A stretch of DNA of 6,214 nt from Dehalococcoidia bacterium (lineage in GTDB: Bacteria; Chloroflexota; Dehalococcoidia; GIF9; UBA5629): the NCBI GenBank assembly GCA_028715025.1, contig JAQTLG010000106.1:1-6214 (forward strand). Direction: 5' to 3'. Below, one piece after another: positions 1 to 6,047 of this stretch. The position numbers were made by a program, and so were the translations under genes. The notes beneath the pieces are model-generated. The model did not search any database. It had not been told where the DNA came from and saw nothing but the letters and a program-made list of their open reading frames with translations. Positions within the stretch are counted from its first letter, which is position 1, and the number at the start of each line of letters is the position of its first letter.

Positions 1-178
1 GCAGCAATCGATTGAGACCATGCTTGCCCGCGGCATAACTACTTTCTTCGAGGTTGGCCCCGGAGACACGCTGACTAAATACATAAAACTGATCAGCCCC
101 GGCGCATTGACTTTTAACCTCAGCAACGCTGAGAAAACAAGTGAGATCGTTAAGTGGCGTAAGGGCGGAAGGATGTGA
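1..178 (+). CDS. fabD: Malonyl-CoA:ACP transacylase, C-terminal end (partial)
   Basis: This is the last 58 codons of a gene that begins before the window; the reading frame starts at base 2 and ends at TGA 176-178. The visible peptide contains GITTFFEVGPGDTLTKYIK, which matches the conserved C-terminal segment of FabD (Gly-x-x-x-Phe-x-Glu-[VI]-Gly-Pro-Gly-x-x-Leu-x-x-x-[IL]). It then ends with a short basic tail. FabD is a cytosolic enzyme of type II fatty acid synthesis that moves malonate from CoA to the phosphopantetheine arm of ACP. The catalytic GHSLGE and histidine lie outside the window and cannot be checked. An acyltransferase domain of a polyketide synthase ends similarly, but the immediate stop after this segment favours stand-alone FabD. 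nusB follows after 43 bases with no terminator visible between them, so the two may be cotranscribed. Confidence 0.8.
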   Translation, partial: QQSIETMLARGITTFFEVGPGDTLTKYIKLISPGALTFNLSNAEKTSEIVKWRKGGRM

Positions 179-221
179 ATCAGGAACCATCGAGCTGAAG
201 TGACTCGCTTCCAGTGATTAT

Positions 222-653
222 ATGCCCACAGGTCTAAGACATCTGGCCAGGATTGCTGCACTGCAAACACTCTTTGAGCTGGAATATGCAGCCAACAGCC
301 CGAACTCTGTACTTGAGCGAACGCTCTCCATGAAAGCACTGACCGGCGTCGGAGCCAGCTTTGCACGTGAGCTGGTGCACGGCGTGCTTGAAAACCAGGA
401 CAGGTTGAACAGCACCATTAAACACTACGCTACAGCCTTTCCCGTAGACCAACTCGCCGGTATGGATCGCAATATCTTAAAAATTGCGCTTTACGAGATT
501 TTATTAGCTGATAAAACACCGGCCAAGGTGGCTATCAATGAAGCAGTCGATCTTGCCAAAGAGTTCGGCTCGGAGACATCTCCCAAGTTTATCAATGGGG
601 TGCTTGGAACTGTACTATTAAAGGAAAGGGAACAAAGAAAACAGATTGATTGA
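222..653 (+). CDS. nusB: Transcription antitermination protein NusB
   Basis: The 143-residue product has the usual length for NusB, an all-helical RNA-binding protein. With NusE (ribosomal protein S10) it binds boxA RNA and helps RNA polymerase read through rRNA operons. Family signatures are seen in order: LARIAALQTLFELE (8-21), ARELVHGVLENQDRLN (48-63), MDRNILKIALYEIL (81-94), and the C-terminal block from PAKVAINEAVDLAKEFGSE (100-118) through KFINGVLG (122-129). The N-terminal arginine-rich patch of many NusB proteins is thin here, with only Arg6 and Arg10. ATG 222 is the only usable start: the frame has a stop at 201-203 and no other start codon lies between. No good Shine-Dalgarno precedes it. 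The gene lies 43 bases after fabD and 38 bases before the ACP-like gene. A promoter-like sequence for the latter overlaps its stop codon. Confidence 0.95.
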   Translation: MPTGLRHLARIAALQTLFELEYAANSPNSVLERTLSMKALTGVGASFARELVHGVLENQDRLNSTIKHYATAFPVDQLAGMDRNILKIALYEILLADKTPAKVAINEAVDLAKEFGSETSPKFINGVLGTVLLKEREQRKQID

Positions 654-675
654 CAGGTATCGCACATCGTATAAT
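646..675 (+). promoter_or_regulatory. Putative promoter of the ACP-like gene
   Basis: A perfect -10 box TATAAT lies at 670-675. The best-spaced -35 candidate is TTGATT at 646-651, 18 bases upstream. A perfect TTGACA is also present at 650-655, but it is only 14 bases from the -10, too short for normal sigma-70 spacing. The element overlaps the end of nusB (stop 651-653). Transcription would start near 682, leaving a leader of only about 10 bases before ATG 692, which has no Shine-Dalgarno. This is inferred from consensus matching only. Confidence 0.5.
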
Positions 676-691
676 TGACCGGTAATATCAG

Positions 692-949
692 ATGTCAAAA
701 CTTTTTGATAAGATTAAGAAAATCCTCGTTGATGAACTGGGCGTCGACTCGGCTTCCATCGCGCCTTCCGCCTCATTTATCGACGATCTGAATATGGACC
801 CGGATGACCTGGCCGAATTCTTTACCACAATTGAAGACAGCTTCAGCAGACCGGGAAATAAATTCGAAATACCTGAGAAAGATGCCGATAACCTGGTCAC
901 CGTTCAAGATATGATGGATTACCTGCAGGACGCCGGCGTCGAGGACTAA
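692..949 (+). CDS. Acyl-carrier-protein-like protein lacking the phosphopantetheine serine
   Basis: The 85-residue acidic product aligns along its length with bacterial acyl carrier protein. Helix I is FDKIKKILVDELGVD (5-19), loop and pre-helix II are ASFIDDL (27-33), helix II is DLAEFFTTIEDSF (39-51), and FEIPEKDADNLVTVQD (58-73) leads into helix IV MMDYL (74-78). In ordinary ACPs the helix II start reads Asp-Ser-Leu-Asp, and the serine (Ser36 in E. coli) receives 4'-phosphopantetheine. Here the same position reads Asp36-Pro37-Asp38-Asp39, so the attachment serine is absent and the following leucine is also replaced. A short insertion, SRPGNK (52-57), follows helix II. The protein should therefore not carry acyl chains in the normal way. 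It could be a structural or regulatory ACP paralogue, perhaps a decoy or partner subunit, but its function is unknown. The gene has its own promoter-like sequence, sits near fabD, and its TAA overlaps the stop of convergent mfd. The organism presumably has a true AcpP elsewhere (inference). Confidence 0.85.
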   Translation: MSKLFDKIKKILVDELGVDSASIAPSASFIDDLNMDPDDLAEFFTTIEDSFSRPGNKFEIPEKDADNLVTVQDMMDYLQDAGVED

Positions 950-3900
950 GCGCCTTTTTCCCCCGTGGTCGATATTCCAGCGCAAGATAATTGCAGCACC
1001 AGTTCTTTTAACAGCTTCATCCACCTGTGCCCCGCTGTCTCAATATCAATCTTGATCTGTCTGTTACCCCGCCTGACCGCCCTGTTTCTTAAAGCGTCTA
1101 TCCCGTCCGTATCCTTAATTTCCCTGTCACCGCAGGATACAGTGATATTATCACCATCTCGAACGACTGATTCGATTCCTGCCGCGATGGCTGACTGCCG
1201 CAATTCCACAACGTACAACAAATTGGTCACCTCTTCAGGCATATCGCCGAATCTGTCGATCAGTTCCTCGCTTATATCGCACACTTCTTGTGCAGTTACG
1301 ATCCTGGCCAGCCTGTGATAGATGTTGAATCTCGTCCTGGTATTCTCGATATAATGATCCGGAATAAAAGCCGGTAACTTCAAATCAATTGTGACGCTGG
1401 CGGGCTCCACCTTTTTGGGAAGGATGCGGCCCTCTCGCCGGGCTTTGATTTCTTCAACCGCCTCCTCAAGCAGCTGACAATAATAGCTGAATCCCACAGC
1501 AGCAATGTTGCCGCTCTGCTCAACTCCCAGCAGGTTACCTGCTCCTCTTATCTCAAGGTCTTTCATGGCTATAGCATAGCCTGCTCCCAGTTCGGTGGCC
1601 CGTGCAATCACCTTCAGCCGTTCAATAGCCTGGTCAGTCAGGCCTTTACCCGAATCAAAAAGGAAGTAGGCATAAGCTGAATTTGCGCCACGTCCCACCC
1701 TTCCTCGCAACTGATAAAGCTGGGTCAGCCCCATTTTATCCGCATTATCAACTATCAGTGTATTCACGTTCGGCATATCAAGGCCCGACTCAATAATCGT
1801 TGTTGTGACCAGCACATCACTCTTACCCAGCATGAACTCAGACATAATGTCTTCCAGTTTATCCTCCTCCATCTGTCCATGCGCCACTGCTATCCTGGCC
1901 TCCGGCGTTTGACCCGCTACCTTTGATGCCAGATCATTGATGCTGTGAACCCTGTTATGTACAAGAAACGCCTGGCCATCCCTCTCCAGTTCCCTCAGCA
2001 ATGCTTCACGAACCAGCCTGTCATTGTATTCGCCTACATATGTGATTACAGGAAGACGGCTTTCCGGCGGTGTCTCAATTGTGCTCATATCGCGGATGCC
2101 CGAAAGCGCCATGTGCATCGTCCTGGGGATGGGTGTGGCGCTCAGGGTCAGCACATCAACCGATTGTCTCATTTTCTTGAAATGCTCCTTGTGCACCACG
2201 CCAAAACGTTGTTCCTCATCGATGATCACCAGTCCGAGATCTTTAAACCGCACGTCCTTTTGCAGCATCCTGTGTGTGCCTATGCAGATATCTACCGTAC
2301 CCTCCGCCAGCCCTGCTATCACATCCGCCTGTTCCCCGGCCGAACAAAAGCGGCTGAGCACAGCAACTTTAACAGGGAAGGTCTTTAACCTGTCGCTGAA
2401 AGTGCTCATATGCTGCTGTGCCAGGATCGTGGTCGGCACCATAATGGCCACCTGTTTGCTGTCCATGACAGCTTTGAAGGAGGCACGTAGAGCAATCTCA
2501 GTTTTTCCATAACCCACGTCGCCGCATACCAGCCTGTCCATCGGTCGCGCCGACTCCATATCCGCTTTCACTGCCTCGATGGCCTCCATCTGGTCCGGAG
2601 TTTCGACGTAGGGGAAAGAAGCCTCAAGTTCTTTTTGCCAGAGGGTATCCCTTGAGAAAGCAATGCCTCCTCCCGCAGCTCGCCCGGCATACAGTTCAAT
2701 AAGCTCGCCGGCTATATTTGCCACCGATTCCTTCACCCTTTGCTGCGCCCTGATCCACTCCTGTGATCCCAGCCTGTTCAGCGATGGAGTTTTCTCACTC
2801 CCGCCTATATAAAGGCTCACCCTGTCGACCTGATCTACAGGCACATAGAGCATGTCTCCACATGCATATTCCAGCATCAGGTATTCCCTCTCCACTCCTG
2901 CAGAGATTTTCCTGATGGTTCCGGCAAAGCGCCCAATGCCGTGCTCCACATGTACTACTGCATCTCCGACATTGATATCGTTGAGGAAAAGATGGTGTCT
3001 GACAGGTCTGGTTTTAGCCAAACGCCGCCGCTTTATGTTTCCAAAGAGCTCAGCATCGGTCAACAGCAATAACTCATTGTCAAGCTGCCACCCTCCGTCC
3101 AGTAAACCCTGCATCAGGACGATAGAATTGCTTACCGGCAGTCCTCCAAGCGTTCTTATCACATCTATGCTGATATCACGTTCCTGCAGCAGTTCGCTTA
3201 TCCTTTCAGCCTGCTGGCTGACGATCAAGACTCTGCCGCTCTCTCGCCTCAGTTCCGATAGTCTATCTAAAAATGCCGCAAATTTTGCAGAGAAATCCGG
3301 GGCGCCCCTGATGGGAAGACGATAATGTTGCTCATCCTGTTCTGCAGTTTCATCCCAGCGGCTGAATTCCACAACCCGGTCCCGGCCCCTGATTTTATTT
3401 TCAATGGCCTCCCACTCAAAGCCGACGGCTGCCCTACCCACTTCTCCGGCCGGGGATTGTTCAGGACTGCTGAACTCCGCCATGATTCGCTCTACCTCGG
3501 ACTCAATCTGCTGGATATCGTCCAGTACCAGAATCGCATCGCCCGGCAGATAATCAAGTAAATTGGCAGTACCTTTATTGGACATCTCCCCTGCGGGAGG
3601 TATAAATAGAACCGGCACTTTTTCCATCGATCGTTGCGATCTTGCATCATACAGCCGCAGACTATTTATTTCGTTCCCGAAAAATTCGATCCTGGCGGGC
3701 GAGTCGTGACCGCAGGGAAACACATCGATGATGCCGCCTCTTTTACTGAAAGAACCGGGTATCTCCACAATGTCCTCATATTTATAACCCACCGACTGCA
3801 GCTTCTCAAGAAAGGTAGATTGATTAATGCTCATACCATTTATAATCTGAATGCAGCCTGATCTGTAACTATCCCGCCCTATAGACCGCCTGATCAAAGC

Positions 3901-4299
3901 TGCCGCACAACACATAATAAAGGAAGAGGACTGCTCACTTTCAGCTGCGCTGTTGCAACCGGCCAGGAGGGAGATTACCTTTATCCGTTCTGATTTGATC
4001 ACGGGATCGTCCGGAGAGCCGTTGCCAAGCAGATCCGCCTCCGGGAAAAACAGCGGCATGACCGTGTCAGGCAGCCACAGCTTAATCTGTTCAAAGCGAC
4101 GCCTGGCAGCTTCAGCATGTGCCGTAACGAACAGCACTGTCCTGTTAAGACGACCGTAAATAGCTGCCGCCACAAGCGGTGCGGCCTGATCGGGAAGCGA
4201 TAACCTCACCCTTTTGCGCTGCTTATCGTGTAGTGATTTAAGCAGGCGTTCAAATTCAGGCAGCCCGTGAAGTAACTGGTTTATATAATAGAGTTTCAT
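946..4299 (-). CDS. mfd: Transcription-repair coupling factor Mfd
   Basis: This large DNA translocase recognises RNA polymerase stalled at DNA damage, pushes it off and recruits UvrA. Counting from ATG 4299 the product is 1117 residues, close to the roughly 1150 of E. coli Mfd. An in-frame TTG at 4305 would add two residues. The N-terminal UvrB-like module includes GSFSKRGGIIDVFP (about 182-195) and RIEFFG (203-208). The RNA-polymerase-interacting domain starts at VHVEHGIGRF (449-458), and Leu474 in EYLML corresponds to the RNAP-contacting leucine of E. coli (Leu499). The motor has Walker A GDVGYGKTE (593-601), DEEQ (694-697), SATPIPRT (720-727), TTTIIESGLD (832-841) and QLRGRVGRG (863-871). 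The C-terminal autoinhibitory domain spans about 970-1070, with LPAFIPDHYI and ELIDRFGDMP. No frameshift is visible. No Shine-Dalgarno precedes either start. It runs alone on the minus strand, divergent from tspO, and its TAG overlaps the ACP-like gene's stop. Confidence 0.97.
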   Translation of the reverse strand: MKLYYINQLLHGLPEFERLLKSLHDKQRKRVRLSLPDQAAPLVAAAIYGRLNRTVLFVTAHAEAARRRFEQIKLWLPDTVMPLFFPEADLLGNGSPDDPVIKSERIKVISLLAGCNSAAESEQSSSFIMCCAAALIRRSIGRDSYRSGCIQIINGMSINQSTFLEKLQSVGYKYEDIVEIPGSFSKRGGIIDVFPCGHDSPARIEFFGNEINSLRLYDARSQRSMEKVPVLFIPPAGEMSNKGTANLLDYLPGDAILVLDDIQQIESEVERIMAEFSSPEQSPAGEVGRAAVGFEWEAIENKIRGRDRVVEFSRWDETAEQDEQHYRLPIRGAPDFSAKFAAFLDRLSELRRESGRVLIVSQQAERISELLQERDISIDVIRTLGGLPVSNSIVLMQGLLDGGWQLDNELLLLTDAELFGNIKRRRLAKTRPVRHHLFLNDINVGDAVVHVEHGIGRFAGTIRKISAGVEREYLMLEYACGDMLYVPVDQVDRVSLYIGGSEKTPSLNRLGSQEWIRAQQRVKESVANIAGELIELYAGRAAGGGIAFSRDTLWQKELEASFPYVETPDQMEAIEAVKADMESARPMDRLVCGDVGYGKTEIALRASFKAVMDSKQVAIMVPTTILAQQHMSTFSDRLKTFPVKVAVLSRFCSAGEQADVIAGLAEGTVDICIGTHRMLQKDVRFKDLGLVIIDEEQRFGVVHKEHFKKMRQSVDVLTLSATPIPRTMHMALSGIRDMSTIETPPESRLPVITYVGEYNDRLVREALLRELERDGQAFLVHNRVHSINDLASKVAGQTPEARIAVAHGQMEEDKLEDIMSEFMLGKSDVLVTTTIIESGLDMPNVNTLIVDNADKMGLTQLYQLRGRVGRGANSAYAYFLFDSGKGLTDQAIERLKVIARATELGAGYAIAMKDLEIRGAGNLLGVEQSGNIAAVGFSYYCQLLEEAVEEIKARREGRILPKKVEPASVTIDLKLPAFIPDHYIENTRTRFNIYHRLARIVTAQEVCDISEELIDRFGDMPEEVTNLLYVVELRQSAIAAGIESVVRDGDNITVSCGDREIKDTDGIDALRNRAVRRGNRQIKIDIETAGHRWMKLLKELVLQLSCAGISTTGEKGA

Positions 4300-4344
4300 A
4301 TCCAATAGCAGGGGGATAATTTAGACCGGTATAGTCCTGAGGGG

Positions 4345-4374
4345 ATTTTAGCACAGCAATTTGAAGGCAAACAA
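4345..4374 (-). promoter_or_regulatory. mfd: Putative mfd promoter
   Basis: On the minus strand an extended -10 element TGCTAAAAT (4353 down to 4345) lies 18 bases after a weak -35 TTGTTT (4374 down to 4369). The expected transcription start is near 4338, giving a leader of about 35-40 bases to the mfd start codon. The extended TG motif compensates for the poor -35. This is a consensus match only. Confidence 0.5.
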
Positions 4375-4432
4375 ACTTATCTCCGCAGTTTAACACATAC
4401 GATGCTCAATGTCTGAAGACCGTGGTAAGCAG

Positions 4433-4452
4433 GGAATGGGGAGGGCCATTCC
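4433..4452. repeat. Short inverted repeat in the mfd-tspO spacer
   Basis: GGAATGG (4433-4439) and CCATTCC (4446-4452) are perfect reverse complements around a six-base GGAGGG loop. No T-run follows on either side, so it is not an ordinary intrinsic terminator. It lies between the two putative divergent promoters and could be an operator or a small RNA hairpin, or chance. Confidence 0.4.
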
Positions 4453-4515
4453 GGGATTGCATAGATCTAAGTCCGTTCTACCCGGCAGGTCATCCAATTT
4501 GAGTTCGTCAGCCCA

Positions 4516-4544
4516 TTGATATATTATTTCTCAAGATTTCGAAT
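4516..4544 (+). promoter_or_regulatory. Possible tspO-nadC promoter
   Basis: A -35-like TTGATA (4516-4521, five of six consensus bases) is followed 17 bases later by TCGAAT (4539-4544, four of six). This would place the transcription start near 4551, upstream of both candidate tspO starts. The -10 is weak, and other AT-rich hexamers nearby are alternatives. Confidence 0.3.
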
Positions 4545-4591
4545 CTCCCCTGCCCGGTGTTTAATGTTTGTGTGCCATTGGTTCAGAATTG

Positions 4592-5080
4592 ATGCGAGAT
4601 AAAAGAGTGAGCGATATCATAAAGCTGCTGATCAGCCTGGCGGCCTGCTTCGGCGCAGGTTTTATCGGCTCGCTTTTCACGCGGGCAGCCATACCCGGCT
4701 GGTATGTATTGCTGGAAAAGCCTTCTTTCACTCCGCCCAACTGGCTGTTCGCCCCGGTGTGGTTCCTGCTTTACATCCTGATGGGTATATCGGTGTTCCT
4801 TGTATGGCGCAAGGGTATTAAGGTTTTTCACGTCAGAGAAGGACTGATCATCTTTATCATTCAGCTTGTGCTCAATACGCTATGGTCTTACGCCTTCTTC
4901 GGACTGAAATCTCCGCTCTGGGGACTTGTCGTGATTGTTCCACTATGGACCGCGATCCTTCTGACAATGATTAATTTTTATCGTGTATCCAGAACCGCCT
5001 CATTTTTACTGATTCCTTATATTCTCTGGGTCAGCTATGCCACTGCCCTCAACTTCTCGATTTATCTGCTGAACCCATAA
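4592..5080 (+). CDS. tspO: TspO/MBR family membrane protein
   Basis: The 162-residue hydrophobic protein has five predicted membrane helices at about 8-29, 52-71, 84-104, 108-129 and 136-160. The family signature is clear. WYVLLEKPSFTPPNW (37-51) with FAPVW (53-57) and LYILMG (60-65) gives the conserved Trp, Lys-Pro and Pro-Pro positions of the helix 1-2 loop. QLVLNTLWSYAFF (91-103) matches helix 3, and IPYILWVSYATALN (141-154) matches helix 5. TspO proteins bind porphyrins and related ligands and are linked to tetrapyrrole handling and stress responses; the physiological ligand here cannot be told from sequence. ATG 4592 is chosen because it gives the usual family length. A TTG at 4568, just after an in-frame stop at 4562, would add eight residues, and GTG 4607 would remove five. 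None has a good Shine-Dalgarno. nadC follows after 16 bases, so the two are probably cotranscribed. Confidence 0.92.
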   Translation: MRDKRVSDIIKLLISLAACFGAGFIGSLFTRAAIPGWYVLLEKPSFTPPNWLFAPVWFLLYILMGISVFLVWRKGIKVFHVREGLIIFIIQLVLNTLWSYAFFGLKSPLWGLVVIVPLWTAILLTMINFYRVSRTASFLLIPYILWVSYATALNFSIYLLNP

Positions 5081-5082
5081 AT

Positions 5083-5089
5083 AAGAAGG
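5083..5089 (+). promoter_or_regulatory. nadC: Ribosome binding site deciding the nadC TTG start
   Basis: AAGAAGG lies seven bases before TTG 5097, good Shine-Dalgarno spacing. The next in-frame ATG is more than 150 codons downstream, inside the conserved NHRMNLG motif. The site therefore supports TTG as the genuine start. It sits in the 16-base gap after the tspO stop. Confidence 0.75.
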
Positions 5090-5096
5090 TTAACCT

Positions 5097-5957
5097 TTGC
5101 TGCAACTAAACGATTATATCCCCGAACTGGAAGACCTCGTTGAAAGAGCACTGGACGAGGATCTGGCAGGCGGTGACGTCACGTCCAACGCTCTAATCCC
5201 TACTCGTATAATTGGCACAGCCTGCTTCATAGTTAAGGATCGCGGCATATTGGCTGGTATCGAAATAGCCAGGCTGGTATTTAATATCATCGATCCTTTT
5301 TTAAAATTTACAACCCTGATAGCAGATGGGAACTCGGTCAAACCGGGAAATATTGCAGCCAGGGTTGAGGGCGATGTAGCTGATATTTTGAAAGGTGAAC
5401 GCACGGCTCTCAATTTCCTTCAGCATCTGAGTGGTATAGCGACACAAACGTCATTGTATGTTGAGGCGGTCAAGGGTTTTCCCGTTAAAATACTTGATAC
5501 ACGTAAAACCCTGCCCGGACTGCGTATTCTGGAAAAGTACGCGGTATCGGTCGGAGGGGGCGTCAACCACCGTATGAATCTGGGAGATATGTCGCTTATC
5601 AAAGACAATCATATAGCGATACTTCGCCGCCAGGGACTGAGCATCTCCGAGATTGTCCGCCGGGCAAGAAACAATACACCGCAGAATATCAAGATCGAGA
5701 TAGAAACCACCAACCCTGAGGAGGCTGCAGAAGCTGCCGAAGCAGGGGCAGATATGGTCATGCTGGATAATATGAGCCTTGATCAAATGCGGCAGGCGGT
5801 CTCGTTGATCGCCCACAAGTCGATCGTAGAAGCTTCGGGCGGAGTAAGCCTGGATAACGTGCGGCTGATCGCGGACGCAGGTGTCGATTGGATTTCGATA
5901 GGGGCACTGACACATTCCGCCAGGGCGCTGGACATCAGTATGAAACTGACCTTCTAA
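5097..5957 (+). CDS. nadC: Nicotinate-nucleotide pyrophosphorylase (quinolinate phosphoribosyltransferase)
   Basis: The enzyme condenses quinolinate with phosphoribosyl pyrophosphate, releasing CO2 and pyrophosphate, to make nicotinate mononucleotide in NAD synthesis. The 286-residue length is typical. Conserved blocks are seen in order: ALDEDLAGGDVTS (18-30), ERTALNFLQHLSGIAT (101-116) with Arg102, and DTRKTLPGLRILEKYAV (134-150) with Arg136 and Lys137. Next come GGGVNHRMNLGD (153-164) with His158 and Arg159, LIKDNH (167-172) with Lys169, EIETTN (201-206), MLDNM (222-226), EASGGVSLDNV (245-255) and DWISIGALTHSA (264-275). All expected substrate-binding positions appear intact, so the enzyme should be active. 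It begins at TTG 5097 behind a good Shine-Dalgarno, 16 bases after tspO, and ends before a strong terminator. nadA and nadB are not in the window. Confidence 0.97.
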   Translation: MLQLNDYIPELEDLVERALDEDLAGGDVTSNALIPTRIIGTACFIVKDRGILAGIEIARLVFNIIDPFLKFTTLIADGNSVKPGNIAARVEGDVADILKGERTALNFLQHLSGIATQTSLYVEAVKGFPVKILDTRKTLPGLRILEKYAVSVGGGVNHRMNLGDMSLIKDNHIAILRRQGLSISEIVRRARNNTPQNIKIEIETTNPEEAAEAAEAGADMVMLDNMSLDQMRQAVSLIAHKSIVEASGGVSLDNVRLIADAGVDWISIGALTHSARALDISMKLTF

Positions 5958-6018
5958 TCTATTGCTGCTTCGCTATTTATATAGTCAATAAATACAACTT
6001 CATATCTTACTGAATATT

Positions 6019-6047
6019 AAAAGGGGCGCTTTTCAGCGCCCCTTTTT
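6019..6047. terminator. Bidirectional rho-independent terminator
   Basis: A perfect 12-base-pair stem, AAAAGGGGCGCT (6019-6030) and AGCGCCCCTTTT (6035-6046), encloses a TTTC loop. It is followed by a T-run to 6047 on the plus strand. On the minus strand the A-run at the stem base supplies a shorter T-run. The hairpin lies about 60 bases after the nadC stop and immediately beyond the stop of the convergent gene at the right edge, so it probably ends both transcripts. It should be stronger on the plus strand. Confidence 0.9.

Larger units (their letters stand above)
4300..4591. other. Divergent intergenic region between mfd and tspO
   Basis: This stretch of about 290 bases separates two divergently transcribed genes. 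It holds the likely mfd promoter at the left, a possible tspO promoter at the right and a 7-base-pair inverted repeat near 4433-4452. A second loose complementary pair, CCCGGCAGG near 4480-4488 and CCTGCCCGG near 4549-4557, matches with one mismatch. No tRNA, no known riboswitch pattern and no convincing coding frame was seen. A 27-codon frame from ATG 4437 has no Shine-Dalgarno and a nondescript product. Confidence 0.6.

Noticed and set aside
117..127. A possible frameshift or early end of FabD
   Set aside because: The frame from base 2 to the TGA at 176 is continuous and carries the expected C-terminal motif; the short tail length varies in this family.
650..675. TTGACA and TATAAT taken together as a consensus promoter
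   Set aside because: The two perfect hexamers are only 14 bases apart, below the usual 16-18 base spacing, so the TTGATT at 646-651 with 18-base spacing is the preferred -35.
965..1318. A 117-codon plus-strand open frame just after the ACP-like gene
   Set aside because: It lies opposite the conserved C-terminal domain of mfd and has no recognisable features.
1945..2512. Two overlapping open frames on the plus strand opposite the mfd motor region
   Set aside because: They are antisense to a fully conserved Mfd motor coding region, have no recognisable domain or Shine-Dalgarno, and are best explained as by-products of mfd codon use.
2852..3561. Adjacent plus-strand open frames opposite the mfd central region
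   Set aside because: The compositions are serine/cysteine/proline-rich antisense artefacts with no family signature, fully inside mfd.
4437..4520. A 27-codon frame in the mfd-tspO spacer
   Set aside because: It has no Shine-Dalgarno and no recognisable sequence, and its start lies inside the inverted repeat; a frame this short is expected by chance.
5451..5915. A 154-codon minus-strand open frame opposite nadC
   Set aside because: nadC is intact and highly conserved on the plus strand across this interval; the antisense product shows no domain.
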